From contig JAJCJJ010000001.1 of the NCBI GenBank assembly GCA_020555865.1, forward strand, positions 1 through 64,000: 64,000 nt of DNA. The letters run 5' to 3'. Positions 35,247 through 43,718 of this stretch are shown one piece after another (within the stretch, counting starts at the first letter, position 1; each line of letters opens with the position of its first letter). The notes under the pieces are model-generated. The model saw nothing but the letters and a program-made list of their open reading frames with translations, searched no databases and was not told where the DNA came from. Source of the stretch: a bacterium 210917-DFI.7.65. Lineage in GTDB: Bacteria; Bacillota; Clostridia; Oscillospirales; Oscillospiraceae. The position numbers were made by a program, and so were the translations under genes.

Positions 35247-36140
35247 ATGCGGATCGGAGCGCTGGAGGCCGGCGGCACCAAAATGGTGTGCGCTGTGGGC
35301 GATGAAACGGGAATGATTTTTGAACGTACACGAATCCCTACCACCATGCCTGAGGAAACCCTGAACGCGCTGGTGGAGTGGTTTCAGGATAAGGAGATTG
35401 AGGCGCTGGGCATCGGCTGCTTTGGGCCGGTGGATCTGCGCCGCAGCTCGAAAACTTATGGATGTATCACGACCACGCCCAAGCCCGGCTGGGCCTGGTG
35501 CGATATGGTGGGGACGTTTCGCCGGGCGCTGGGTGTCAGCGTGGGGTTTGATACCGATGTGAATGCCTCCGTGCTTGGCGAGGTGCGTTTCGGGCAGGGG
35601 AGAGGCCTCTCCACGGTGCTTTATCTGACCGTGGGGACCGGTATCGGACTGGGAGTGTATTTGAATGGGGCGCTGCATCATGGAATTGTGCATCCGGAAG
35701 CGGGGCATGTTCTGCTTTCCCTCCATCCTGAGGAGCATTGGACATGCCGCTGTCCTTATCATCCCAACTGTCTGGAAGGGTTAGCCTGCGGGCCGGCCAT
35801 CGAAGAGCGGTGGGGCGCGCGCGCGGAAGCGCTGGCGCAGCGCCGGAAGGTCTGGGAGATGGAAGCTTATTACATCGCTCAGGCGCTGGTGGATTACATC
35901 TGCATTCTCGCGCCGGAAAAGATCATTCTGGGCGGCGGCGTGATGCGGCAGCGGCAGCTTTTTCCGCTGATCCGCAGCGAAGTGCGCCGCATGATGGGCG
36001 GTTATCTGGCGGCGGAGGAACTGAACGACCTGGATACTTATATTGTGCCCGAATCTCTGAACGGGGATCAGGGCATCTTGGGCAGCCTGTGCCTGGGCGC
36101 TGCGGAATGGGCGCGGGAACATGGAGGCCGGGAAGCGTGA
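35247..36140 (+). CDS. ROK family fructokinase
   Basis: This 297-aa sugar kinase has the ATP phosphate loop EAGGTKMVCAVG, GIGCFGPVD, the central GTGIGLGVY, and the ROK zinc-binding signature HPEAGH...CRCPYHPNCLEGLACGPA near 150-185. The DTDVNAS segment supplies the catalytic Asp. This combination is that of bacterial fructokinases (GmuE/ScrK ROK type). It may be co-transcribed with thiN, 15 bases upstream. Confidence 0.88.
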   Translation: MRIGALEAGGTKMVCAVGDETGMIFERTRIPTTMPEETLNALVEWFQDKEIEALGIGCFGPVDLRRSSKTYGCITTTPKPGWAWCDMVGTFRRALGVSVGFDTDVNASVLGEVRFGQGRGLSTVLYLTVGTGIGLGVYLNGALHHGIVHPEAGHVLLSLHPEEHWTCRCPYHPNCLEGLACGPAIEERWGARAEALAQRRKVWEMEAYYIAQALVDYICILAPEKIILGGGVMRQRQLFPLIRSEVRRMMGGYLAAEELNDLDTYIVPESLNGDQGILGSLCLGAAEWAREHGGREA

Positions 36141-36175
36141 GAACTTGGGCAAAGCAAACAGAAAAGGAGAAGCAT

Positions 36176-36466
36176 ATGGACGAAAAAGAGAAAGAACTGC
36201 TGGAGACGATGGAGCAGGAACAGGCAGACGTGGAATTGCCTAAGGCCCGTATTGCCTATGTGATGGCGATCGTTGCCATTTTGTGCGGCGGAAACGGGAT
36301 TGGCATTGTGGCGGCGGGGCTGCTGTGGAAAAAAACGCAGAATCTGGCCGGTGCTGTCGCCCTGGTTGCGGGATTTACCGCGGCGGCATTGCTCATCGTG
36401 ACAGTGGTGGTGCTGGTGCACAAGCGCCATGTGAAAAAAAATCTGGAACAGGAGGATGAAGGATGA
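36176..36466 (+). CDS. Small two-helix membrane protein, 96 aa
   Basis: A 23-residue acidic N-terminus (EKEKELLETMEQEQ) is followed by two transmembrane helices (about 27-48 and 57-80) and a basic/acidic tail. There is a good AAAAGGAG site. It overlaps the cysteine synthase start by four bases. No family is recognised. Confidence 0.65.
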   Translation: MDEKEKELLETMEQEQADVELPKARIAYVMAIVAILCGGNGIGIVAAGLLWKKTQNLAGAVALVAGFTAAALLIVTVVVLVHKRHVKKNLEQEDEG

Positions 36467-37392
36467 TCTTCCGCAGTATGACGGAGCTGATCGGCGCAAC
36501 GCCGTTGGTGGAGTTGTGTCGCTACCGGGAACAGGAGCAGCTTGGCGCGCGCATTTTGGCAAAGCTGGAATCCTTCAATCCGGCGGGCAGCGCCAAAGAC
36601 CGCATTGCCCTGCGTATGATTGAGGACGCTGAGCAGACTGGGCGCCTGCAGCCCGGCGCCACGATCATTGAACCAACATCTGGCAACACCGGCATCGGGC
36701 TGGCCGCCGTGGCGGCGGCACGGGGGTATAAGGCGATTTTTATCATGCCGGAGACGATGAGCGTGGAGCGGCGCAAGCTGCTGGCGGTATACGGCGCGCA
36801 AATCGTGCTGACGCCAGGCAAAGAGGGAATGCAGGGGGCGGTGGACAAAGCTGCTGCCCTGGCACAGGAGATCCCGGGCGCGCTGGTGCTGGGCCAGTTT
36901 GTGAACCCGGCAAACCCGGAAGCGCATTACCGCACCACCGGTCCGGAGATCTGGCGGGATAGTAACGGAACAGTGGATATTCTGGTGGCTGGCATTGGAA
37001 CCGGGGGAACGCTTTCCGGTGCGGGGCGGTATTTGAAGGAGCAAAACGCGGACGTACGCGTGGTGGGCGTGGAGCCAGCTGCATCCCCGCTGCTGACGGA
37101 GGGCCGTGCCGGTCCCCATGCGCTGCAGGGTATTGGGGCAAATTTTATTCCCGACACACTGGATCGCAGCATTTATGACGAAGTGCTCCCAGTGCCGGAC
37201 GAGGCGGCCTTTTCCACGGCCAAGGCATTGGCCCGGTGTGAGGGCTTGCTGGCGGGCATTTCTTCCGGCGCGGCGCTATGGGCGGCTGCGGCGCTGGCCC
37301 GGCGGCCGGAAAACGAGGGAAAAACCGTTGTGGCGGTGCTGACAGATACCGGCGAGCGCTACCTCTCCACCAGGCTTTTTGAGGAGGGCTGA
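36463..37392 (+). CDS. cysK: Cysteine synthase (O-acetylserine sulfhydrylase)
   Basis: This 309-aa PLP enzyme makes cysteine from O-acetylserine and sulfide. Motifs are GATPLVEL (near 11), ESFNPAGSAKDR with the PLP lysine near 46, EPTSGNTGIGLA near 70, GTGGTLSGAGRYLKE near 180 and GISSGAAL near 265. Length is typical. A CysE-like enzyme is encoded 30 kb away in the van-like operon, but no link is implied. Confidence 0.93.
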   Translation: MIFRSMTELIGATPLVELCRYREQEQLGARILAKLESFNPAGSAKDRIALRMIEDAEQTGRLQPGATIIEPTSGNTGIGLAAVAAARGYKAIFIMPETMSVERRKLLAVYGAQIVLTPGKEGMQGAVDKAAALAQEIPGALVLGQFVNPANPEAHYRTTGPEIWRDSNGTVDILVAGIGTGGTLSGAGRYLKEQNADVRVVGVEPAASPLLTEGRAGPHALQGIGANFIPDTLDRSIYDEVLPVPDEAAFSTAKALARCEGLLAGISSGAALWAAAALARRPENEGKTVVAVLTDTGERYLSTRLFEEG

Positions 37393-37395
37393 GCG

Positions 37396-37827
37396 ATGCG
37401 TGTGATTGTCGTGGACGGCCAGGGCGGCGGCATTGGAAAAGCAGTAGTGACACAGCTGCGCCGTGTTTTGCCGGAATTAACCATTCTGGCTCTCGGTTCC
37501 AACTCCATCGCCACTGCTGCCATGATGAAGGCGGGGGCTTCCGCCGGAGCCACCGGAGAACATGCCGTGGTCTACAATTGTACTTGGGCGGAGCGGAATG
37601 ATGTGATCGTAGGTGCTCAGGGCATTTGCCTGGCCGGTGGTATGCTGGGCGAGATTTCGGCGGAAATGGCGGCGGCTGTGGCCGAAAGCCGGGCCAAAAA
37701 GCTGCTGGTGCCTACTTCGGCCTGCGGTGTGTGCGTGTTGGGCGTGCGGGAAGCGCCGCTGGGCGAGTATCTTGCGGAACTGACGGAGCGGCTGCGGGCG
37801 GAAGTGGAAAACCAGAGCGAAATATAA
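37396..37827 (+). CDS. DUF3842 family protein
   Basis: This 143-aa protein has the strongly conserved N-terminus VIVVDGQGGGIGKAVV, a nucleotide-binding-like glycine loop, and C-terminal LLVPTSACGVCVLGV with paired cysteines. It is a widespread Firmicute family with no known function. It starts three bases after cysK. Confidence 0.85.
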   Translation: MRVIVVDGQGGGIGKAVVTQLRRVLPELTILALGSNSIATAAMMKAGASAGATGEHAVVYNCTWAERNDVIVGAQGICLAGGMLGEISAEMAAAVAESRAKKLLVPTSACGVCVLGVREAPLGEYLAELTERLRAEVENQSEI

Positions 37828-37845
37828 GTGCCGAAAGACAAAAGA

Positions 37846-37877
37846 CGAGGGTGAAAGCAACGCTGCTTTCACCCTCG
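37846..37877. terminator. Terminator after DUF3842
   Basis: A 14-bp stem CGAGGGTGAAAGCA with a four-base loop is flanked by moderate T/A runs. Confidence 0.65.
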
Positions 37878-37879
37878 CT

Positions 37880-38280
37880 GTGTGTTTGGAGCACGTTTGG
37901 AGAATGATCTGTCCGAATACTGTGTGCGCTCAAAAGCGATGCCGGGTTGCTTCCAGTCAAGACACTGCCGCCATTTCAGGCTATCCCGTTTGTGTTCCAC
38001 AGCGATGGCCGCCGGCTTTTTTGAACGGCGCGGTATCAGAGCCCCTGCCGCGGTATTCAGGCAGCACGAACAGGGGCTCAAGATCCAGACCCGCCCGGCC
38101 GGAGACGGTGGAAAAATTGTGAAAAACAGGGCAAATCCGATTTTCTGGCCGTCCACCAGTGCCGGCAGTGTTTTGGCTTTGTGCTGGCCGAAGCTCCGGG
38201 TTCCCAGTGTCTCCTCATCGGAGAGCGCTTCCCCCGGCGGCTGTTCAGAAGCGGTGAGGGAAGATGATGAATTCCAGGAT
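37880..38280 (-). pseudogene. Broken GNAT (diamine/thialysine-type) acetyltransferase
   Basis: Leftward translation gives, in shifting frames, EALSDEETLGTRSFG, then LVDGQKIGFALFFTIF, then LDLEPLFVLPEYRGRGSDTA, then AVEHKRDSLKWRQCLDWKQP and GIAFE. This is the order of SSAT-like GNAT proteins. At least two frameshifts break it and no intact start remains. It fills much of the 923-base gap 37828-38750; the rest is the ABC-F promoter and leader. Confidence 0.65.
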
Positions 38281-38409
38281 TAGGGAAACGTCGTTTCGCC
38301 CTGTGCAGCGGAATGTCACGTCGCTGCACATGGGATCAAGGTTCCCTTCCCACCGGTTGTTTTGTCGGGATTATAGGACAGCAAACTTTTGTAAGGCGCG
38401 GGCAAAAGC

Positions 38410-38438
38410 TTGCATTCAACGGCGGGGTGTGGTATAGT
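38410..38438 (+). promoter_or_regulatory. Promoter of the ABC-F gene
   Basis: TTGCAT and TATAGT are 17 bases apart. The predicted transcript start near 38445 leaves a ~300-base leader before the coding region. Confidence 0.65.
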
Positions 38439-38472
38439 AATCCCTGCATCAAAGAATGAAAGGGATGGAAGC

Positions 38473-38484
38473 ATGCGCAAATGA
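38473..38484 (+). CDS. Leader peptide MRK (uORF)
   Basis: ATG CGC AAA TGA lies seven bases after AAAGGGA in the leader of the ABC-F gene. Very short stall peptides of this kind precede known antibiotic-inducible ABC-F genes. Its translation is inferred. Confidence 0.45.
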   Translation: MRK

Positions 38485-38686
38485 TCTTACGGATGATGGA
38501 CGGAGAAGAGAACACGAGCGGCCCAGCTATCTGGAGCGCTGCAGTTTTCTTTGCCGCCGCCGGGAAGATCGATTGCGCTTTTCGCCCTGCATTGCCTCCT
38601 TGGCATATCCACGGCCCTTTTGTGGCTTGTGGGTGCGCCGCGCTGCGCTGAAAGCACCTCTGCAGCGCTCATTCAAAAGGAGCAGA

Positions 38687-38718
38687 CGCCGCGGGAAGAT
38701 ATCTTCCCGCGGCGTTTT
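38687..38718 (+). terminator. Leader terminator ahead of the ABC-F gene
   Basis: A perfect palindrome of 14 bp per arm (38687-38714) is followed by TTTT. It lies 33 bases before the ABC-F start codon, inside the leader. Confidence 0.8.
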
Positions 38719-38750
38719 CATGTGTTTGGATGTCGAAAGGAGGATGCACT

Positions 38751-40238
38751 ATGTCACTGATCGACGTGCGGAATTTGTCTTTTTCCTACGAGGGCAGCGC
38801 CGAAACAGTGTTCGAAAACGTATCTTTTCAGTTGGATACGAATTGGCGGCTGGGCCTCGTGGGCCGCAACGGCCGCGGAAAGACCACATTGCTGCGCCTG
38901 CTGCAGGGTGCGCTGCCCTGCGGCGGCCAGATTCATGCGGATGTGGAATTTGAGTATTTTCCCTATGCGGTGGAGGATGCGGAAGCTTTTACCGTGGAGG
39001 TGATTCGCGCTGCTGCGCCGGGAGCGGAGGATTGGCAGATCGCGCGGGAATGTTCCCTGTTGGATCTGCCCGAAGAGCTGTTGTGGCAGACCTTTGAAAG
39101 TCTCTCTTTTGGAGAGCGCACGAAAGCGCTTTTGGCGGCATTGTTTCTGCGGGACAATGCCTTTTTGCTCATCGATGAGCCGACCAATCATCTCGACGCT
39201 GCGGGACGGCAAAAACTGGCGGACTATCTGCGCAGAAAGCGGGGCTTTCTGATGGTGTCCCATGACCGGGCCTTTTTGGACGGCTGCATTGATCATGTGC
39301 TGGCCCTGGACCGGGCACAAATTACGATTCAGAGAGGGAATTTTTCCGCTTGGTGGCAGGAGAAGTTACAACAGGATCAGGCGCAGCTGGAGCGCAATGA
39401 GCATCTGAAAAAAGATGCCGCCCGGCTGCGTGCTGCAGCGCAGCGGGCTGCCGCATGGAGCGGGCGCACCGAAAAGGGCAAGTTCGGCGCCAACGGGCGC
39501 GACGGGGCGGCGGTAGACCGCGGCTTTGTGGGGCATCGCTCGGCTAAAATGATGCAGCGGGCCAAATCCATCCAGCGCCGCCGGGACGCGGCGCTGGCGG
39601 AAAAGGAGGGGCTGCTGAGCAATGTGGAGCGGACAGAAGGACTTTCGCTTTGGAGTGCCGAATACCACAGCCCGTGTCTGGCAGAGCTGCGGGAGGTGTC
39701 CGTATCCTACGGGGGCAGAACCATTTGCGAGCCGGTTTCGTTTGTGCTGAAACAGGGCGAGCGGATTGCCTTGCAGGGAGTAAACGGCTGTGGAAAATCG
39801 AGCCTGCTGCGCCTGCTGATGGGGCAGGCCGTACCCCACAGCGGTACAGTCGTGCTCTCTTCAGGAGTGCGGGTATCCTATGTGGGCCAGGAGACGGATG
39901 TGCCTGTGGGTACGTTGGCGGACTATGCCCGTGCGCAGGGAGTGGAGGAGCACCGCTTCAAGGCGATTTTGCGCAAGATGGGATTTTCCCGGGCGCAGCT
40001 GGAAAGAGATGCATCATGCTTCAGCACCGGGGAACGGCGAAAAGTGCTTCTGGCTGCCAGTTTATGCCAACAGGCGCATCTCTATCTTTGGGATGAACCG
40101 CTGAACTATATTGACGTCTTTTCCCGCATGCAGATCGAGGAGCTGCTGCTGGAAGCTGCGCCGTCGCTTTTGTTTGTGGAGCATGACACGGCGTTTGTGA
40201 ATCGGGTTGCTACCGGCGTTTTGCTGGTGCGCAGATAA
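38751..40238 (+). CDS. ABC-F ribosomal protection protein, Lsa/CplR-like
   Basis: This 495-aa protein has two ATP-binding cassettes and no membrane domain. The first Walker A is GRNGRGKTTL (near 39-48), with signature LSFGERTK and LIDEPTNHLD. A charged linker (about 200-290) with a GANGRDG-like tip forms the ribosome-probing arm. The second Walker A is GVNGCGKSSL, with signature FSTGERRK and LWDEPLNYID. The N-terminus (SLIDVRNLSFSYEG, then DTNWRLGLVGRNGRGKTTLL) is that of the Lsa group, which displaces lincosamides, streptogramin A and pleuromutilins. The ATG follows AAAGGAGG. Confidence 0.87.
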   Translation: MSLIDVRNLSFSYEGSAETVFENVSFQLDTNWRLGLVGRNGRGKTTLLRLLQGALPCGGQIHADVEFEYFPYAVEDAEAFTVEVIRAAAPGAEDWQIARECSLLDLPEELLWQTFESLSFGERTKALLAALFLRDNAFLLIDEPTNHLDAAGRQKLADYLRRKRGFLMVSHDRAFLDGCIDHVLALDRAQITIQRGNFSAWWQEKLQQDQAQLERNEHLKKDAARLRAAAQRAAAWSGRTEKGKFGANGRDGAAVDRGFVGHRSAKMMQRAKSIQRRRDAALAEKEGLLSNVERTEGLSLWSAEYHSPCLAELREVSVSYGGRTICEPVSFVLKQGERIALQGVNGCGKSSLLRLLMGQAVPHSGTVVLSSGVRVSYVGQETDVPVGTLADYARAQGVEEHRFKAILRKMGFSRAQLERDASCFSTGERRKVLLAASLCQQAHLYLWDEPLNYIDVFSRMQIEELLLEAAPSLLFVEHDTAFVNRVATGVLLVRR

Positions 40239-40244
40239 GAAAAG

Positions 40245-40287
40245 CCCCGCGGCGGCGCAGGAGAAGAACTCCGGCGCCGCCGCGGGG
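40245..40287. terminator. Terminator between convergent genes
   Basis: A 13-bp GC stem CCCCGCGGCGGCG with a 17-base loop has a minus-strand TTTTCTT tail and could serve both neighbours. Confidence 0.7.
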
Positions 40288-40399
40288 TATAGAGAATGAA
40301 AAAAGATGAAAAAGAGCATTCCTGCTGACACGTTCAGCATACTATCCAATCGTGACAAAATCTTCAAAAAAGTATTACAAATTTATGAATTTTTTGGCT

Positions 40400-40948
40400 T
40401 CAGCGGCCTCTGGGCATGGTCGGCGCGCAGGAGAGAAGATCTTCGGCATGGACGTTCAGCGCTTTGGCCAGCGCTGCAGCGGTAGACAAGGGGAGGGAGC
40501 CGATGTCGTAGTCCGGTTTTTCGTAGGAAAGAATACGTTCCGGATCGATGCCGGAGAGGGCGGAAACCGATTTGAGGGTTTTGCCCGACTTGTGGCGAAT
40601 CAGTGCGATGGGATTGAGGGCGCGGCCGCCCGTAGACGATTCTTCTTCGGGCGTTTCCGCTGGGCCGAGGAAGCGCAGAACCGGGCGGTACAGATCATAA
40701 CCCTGGTCCAGATCTTCCACGGGGATTTCTTTGCCGTCTTCGCGGATAAAGTAGCGGTTGTCCACCGTGTAAGCGATATGGGCCGGCGCTCCGGAAACGG
40801 TTTCCTCAGCCGACAGCGTAAAGCGGAGGGCGCCGGTTTCGCCCCAGTGGATGATGAGACGTTCGAGATAGGCGTCCTCGTCAAAATCGGGTGTACTCAG
40901 ATTTTCTTTTAGAAAAGCGGTGAAGCGTTCGAGTTGTTCAAATTCCAA
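40400..40948 (-). CDS. Hypothetical protein with C-terminal helix-turn-helix
   Basis: This 182-aa protein has an N-terminal ~100 residues of unknown fold. Residues ~122-175 (SGKTLKSVSALSGIDPERIL, then LPLSTAAALAKALNVHAEDLL) read as an XRE/Cro-type helix-turn-helix, so DNA binding is likely. The ATG follows AAAGGAGGACC-like bases read leftward. Targets are unknown. Confidence 0.7.
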   Translation of the reverse strand: MEFEQLERFTAFLKENLSTPDFDEDAYLERLIIHWGETGALRFTLSAEETVSGAPAHIAYTVDNRYFIREDGKEIPVEDLDQGYDLYRPVLRFLGPAETPEEESSTGGRALNPIALIRHKSGKTLKSVSALSGIDPERILSYEKPDYDIGSLPLSTAAALAKALNVHAEDLLSCAPTMPRGR

Positions 40949-41135
40949 GGAAAGGTCCTCCTTCTGTATCTGTTTTCTCTTGCTATAGTTTGCGCTGGGG
41001 GCGGCGTAAAGTCAAGAAACATTTGGATTTCTGCCGATGGATTCTGCAAAATGCTCCCCATGTGGGGGAATGTCTTACGGCCCATGGATGCGTATGCTAT
41101 GATTGGGATAAAACACGATGTTTGGAGAAGAAGCG

Positions 41136-41663
41136 ATGATTTTTTTGATTGCGGGGGCTTCGCATACGGGGAAAACCCTTCTGGCCCAAAAGCTGCTTGA
41201 AAAATACAAGTATCCTTATCTTTCGCTGGATCTGCTGAAAATGGGATTGATCCGAAGCGGAAACACTGCCCTGACGCCGGAGGACGATGAGGCGCTGGAA
41301 GCGTATTTATGGCCAATTGCGCGGGAGATGATACGGACAGCTATGGAAAACCAGCAAAATCTGATTGTGGAGGGCAGTTATATTCCATTTCGGTGGAAGG
41401 AGGATTTTGCAGATGCTGCCGAGAATGAAATACGTTATTGCTGCCTTGTGATGAGCCGGCGCTATATTGAGCGCCATTTTGCAGAAATTAAAAAGCATGC
41501 CAGCGTCATTGAGCGCCGTGTGAACGACGCATGGTGCACCCTGGACTCTGTATTGGAGGACAATGCGCGCACGCTGGAACTGTGCCGGAAATACGGCTGC
41601 CCCTTTCATTTAATTGACGAAGAATACCGGGTGGAGCCTGATCTCTGGCAGTTGCTTCCCTGA
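41136..41663 (+). CDS. P-loop kinase-like ATPase, 175 aa
   Basis: Walker A is AGASHTGKTLLA near residue 6, followed by a YLSLDLLKMGLI segment with an acidic residue placed as in nucleotide or small-molecule kinases, LIVEGSYIP (strand with Glu) near 80, and a lid-like SRRYIERH region. It resembles zeta-toxin/2-phosphoglycerate-kinase-like small kinases without clear assignment. The ATG at 41136 lies 10 bases after GGAG. Confidence 0.75.
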   Translation: MIFLIAGASHTGKTLLAQKLLEKYKYPYLSLDLLKMGLIRSGNTALTPEDDEALEAYLWPIAREMIRTAMENQQNLIVEGSYIPFRWKEDFADAAENEIRYCCLVMSRRYIERHFAEIKKHASVIERRVNDAWCTLDSVLEDNARTLELCRKYGCPFHLIDEEYRVEPDLWQLLP

Positions 41664-41759
41664 TGCCCATACGGGGGCAAAAGATCCTGTCGCTCTGCGT
41701 TGTGCGCCCATTGAAGAATGAAACGGAGCGCCCCGAAAAGGAGAACGGTGCTTTTTCGG

Positions 41760-41788
41760 TTGATTGAAGCGGAAGTTTGGGGTACACT
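41760..41788 (+). promoter_or_regulatory. Promoter of pfkA
   Basis: TTGATT and TACACT are 17 bases apart, ending 57 bases before the pfkA ATG. Confidence 0.6.
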
Positions 41789-41845
41789 GAATGCATAAAG
41801 CAGGACAAAAGTTTTCATCAGAGCGTTGAGAGAGGAGTTTTTGCA

Positions 41846-42826
41846 ATGGCTGAAAAGGATATTCACAGGATCGCGGTGCTGACCTCTGGAGGCGATGCGC
41901 CGGGTATGAACGCCGTGGTGCGGGCTGTAGTGCGCATGGCTTGTGCCAATGGGATTGAAGTGCTGGGTATCAACCGGGGCTACAGCGGACTGATCAACAA
42001 CGATTTCCGCAAGCTGACCGCCCGCAGTGTGGATGGACTGCTCCAGCGGGGCGGAACCGTTTTGTATACAGCCCGCTGTGCGGAAATGATGACCACTGAG
42101 GGTCAGCAGCGCGCTGCTGACAACTGCCGGTATCTTGGCATTGATGGGCTGGTATGCTGCGGCGGCGATGGGACCTATCGCGGCGCGTTGTCCCTGGCGC
42201 GTCTGGGTGTGCCCTGCATCGGCATTCCGGGCACCATCGACAATGATATCGGCTGCACGGAATACACCATCGGGTTTGACAGTGCCAGCAATACTGCGAT
42301 TCAGTGCATTGACAAACTGCGCGACACCATGCAGTCCCACGAGCGCATTTCCGTGGTGGAAGTCATGGGACGCCGGGCGGGGCACCTGGCGCTGAATGTG
42401 GGCTGTGCCGTGGGTGCAGCGGCGGTGCTGGTGCCGGAGCACGAAGGGAATTTTGAGCACGATGTGATTGAAAAGATCCGCCGCAGCCGCATCAACGGCC
42501 GGCATCACCATATCATCATTGTCTCGGAAGGCTATTCCATGACCACCCAGGAAGTGGCCGACCGCGTGCAGGAGGAGACTGGTATGGATACCCGCGTAAC
42601 GATCCTTGGCCATATTCAGCGGGGCGGATCCCCCACAGCCCGGGACCGTATTATAGCAACTCAAATGGGCAGCTATGCGGTGCATGCTCTGATGGAAGGC
42701 AAAGAAAAGCGCATCGTCGCTGTGCAGCACGGTCAAATCGTGGATATTGAAATAGAGGAAGCATTGGAAATGAAAAAGACGCTGGACGAGGCGCTGTACA
42801 ACGCCGAGCAGTCGATCTCCATTTAA
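41846..42826 (+). CDS. pfkA: ATP-dependent 6-phosphofructokinase
   Basis: This 326-aa glycolytic enzyme phosphorylates fructose 6-phosphate. Motifs are LTSGGDAPGMNAVVR (13-27), GGDGTYRG (ATP-type glycine after GGD), PGTIDNDI with the catalytic aspartate near 132, MGRRAGHLA near 175 and GHIQRGGSPTARDR near 255. It aligns in length with bacterial PfkA (320 aa). The ATG follows AGAGAGGAG. Confidence 0.96.
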   Translation: MAEKDIHRIAVLTSGGDAPGMNAVVRAVVRMACANGIEVLGINRGYSGLINNDFRKLTARSVDGLLQRGGTVLYTARCAEMMTTEGQQRAADNCRYLGIDGLVCCGGDGTYRGALSLARLGVPCIGIPGTIDNDIGCTEYTIGFDSASNTAIQCIDKLRDTMQSHERISVVEVMGRRAGHLALNVGCAVGAAAVLVPEHEGNFEHDVIEKIRRSRINGRHHHIIIVSEGYSMTTQEVADRVQEETGMDTRVTILGHIQRGGSPTARDRIIATQMGSYAVHALMEGKEKRIVAVQHGQIVDIEIEEALEMKKTLDEALYNAEQSISI

Positions 42827-42845
42827 GTGCCGGAGAAGGATTCCA

Positions 42846-42887
42846 GTATGCGCACCCCCGCTGCAGCGGGGGTGCGCATACTTTTTT
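42846..42887 (+). terminator. Strong terminator after pfkA
   Basis: A perfect 36-base palindrome (42846-42881) is followed by six T residues. Confidence 0.92.
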
Positions 42888-42932
42888 GGGGTGCTTTCAG
42901 CCGCAGCGGGAAAAAGAGTTTGCAAAAAAGGG

Positions 42933-42961
42933 TTGACAAAATGCTATTGATGTATTATTGT
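42933..42961 (+). promoter_or_regulatory. Promoter of the YtrA-like ABC operon
   Basis: TTGACA and TATTGT are 17 bases apart. GTATTAATTGCTTAGTGC follows, partly resembling the region after the vanG promoter, and is a candidate autoregulatory operator for the GntR protein of this operon. Confidence 0.6.
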
Positions 42962-43012
42962 ATTAATTGCTTAGTGCAAAAGTACAATTTGAAGAAAGCG
43001 AACGTGATTGAA

Positions 43013-43120
43013 ATGCGGCAGAAAGAGGAATTAACCGCCGTGCTGGGTGCGCTTCTCGCCCTGGCGCTGGTGTTGAGCGTGGGCTTGCTGGCTTTTGGCT
43101 ATGCAATGCCCTGGATGTGA
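43013..43120 (+). CDS. Small single-helix membrane peptide, 35 aa
   Basis: MRQKEELTAV leads into one hydrophobic helix (LGALLALALVLSVGLLAFGYA) ending MPWM. It is the first open frame after the promoter. GTG 43004 behind GAAGAAAG is an alternative start. It is short, so confidence is modest. Confidence 0.45.
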   Translation: MRQKEELTAVLGALLALALVLSVGLLAFGYAMPWM

Positions 43121-43147
43121 AAAGCGGAGAGAGGGGATGAGACTGTT

Positions 43148-43702
43148 GTGACAAGAACCGGGAAAATCGTTGTGACCGGAGTAAGCGCTGCGCTGCTGCT
43201 GGGCGTTTTGGCCGGCTGCAGCGCTCCGAAGGAAGCGCCTTCGGCGCAGGAGACGGAAAAAGCGGTGCAGGTGGAAAAGCAAACGGCTGGCGGCGAGAGC
43301 CTTTTTGTGATCGAGGACAATGCCGCCGCCCGGGCGTTTGTGGAGGATTTTCTGAACGAGGATACCTACCTCGGCGACGGGGCGTATTCCGTCGGGACGG
43401 AGGCTGTGGCCAATCTGACGCCGGAATGTGTGTATGTGGTGTATCAGCAGGATACGGTTCTGGCCGGGCAGACAGCGCGCGCAGGCTATACTGAAATGCT
43501 GCGCTATACGCTCTATCAGGATTCCAATGTCCTCACGCTGTCCGTGACGGCGAGCGGCGAAATCCGGAACGTGCAGGAGAGCACGGGGCTGGAAGAGCTG
43601 CTGGGCGAGAACTGGCTCGAAGATCTGGTGACTGGGAGCTATGAGATACCGGCGCAGCGTGCGGATTTTTTGAAAACATATATACCGGAGGCTGCGCAAT
43701 GA
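43148..43702 (+). CDS. Lipoprotein, 184 aa
   Basis: A GTG start is followed by a signal peptide and lipobox GVLAGC (Cys24). The mature part has a low-complexity EAPSAQETEK linker and a ~130-residue globular domain of unknown family. It lies in the YtrA-like operon and may be an extracytoplasmic partner of the ABC system. Confidence 0.75.
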   Translation: MTRTGKIVVTGVSAALLLGVLAGCSAPKEAPSAQETEKAVQVEKQTAGGESLFVIEDNAAARAFVEDFLNEDTYLGDGAYSVGTEAVANLTPECVYVVYQQDTVLAGQTARAGYTEMLRYTLYQDSNVLTLSVTASGEIRNVQESTGLEELLGENWLEDLVTGSYEIPAQRADFLKTYIPEAAQ

Positions 43703-43718
43703 AACAGGAGGCGACATT

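Larger units (their letters stand above)
38445..38750 (+). promoter_or_regulatory. Structured attenuator leader of the ABC-F gene
   Basis: The leader holds a tiny open frame (38473-38484) and AGCGCTGCAG (38535-38544), which is perfectly complementary to CTGCAGCGCT (38660-38669). A competing local hairpin, GCGCTGC (38640-38646) with GCAGCGC (38662-38668), uses the same bases, and an intrinsic terminator at 38687-38718 follows. Mutually exclusive pairings plus a uORF and terminator are the layout of ribosome-stalling attenuators of ABC-F and Erm genes. Confidence 0.6.

Noticed and set aside
41606..42925. Minus-strand open frame of 439 aa opposite pfkA
   Set aside because: It is antisense to pfkA and runs through its terminator region.
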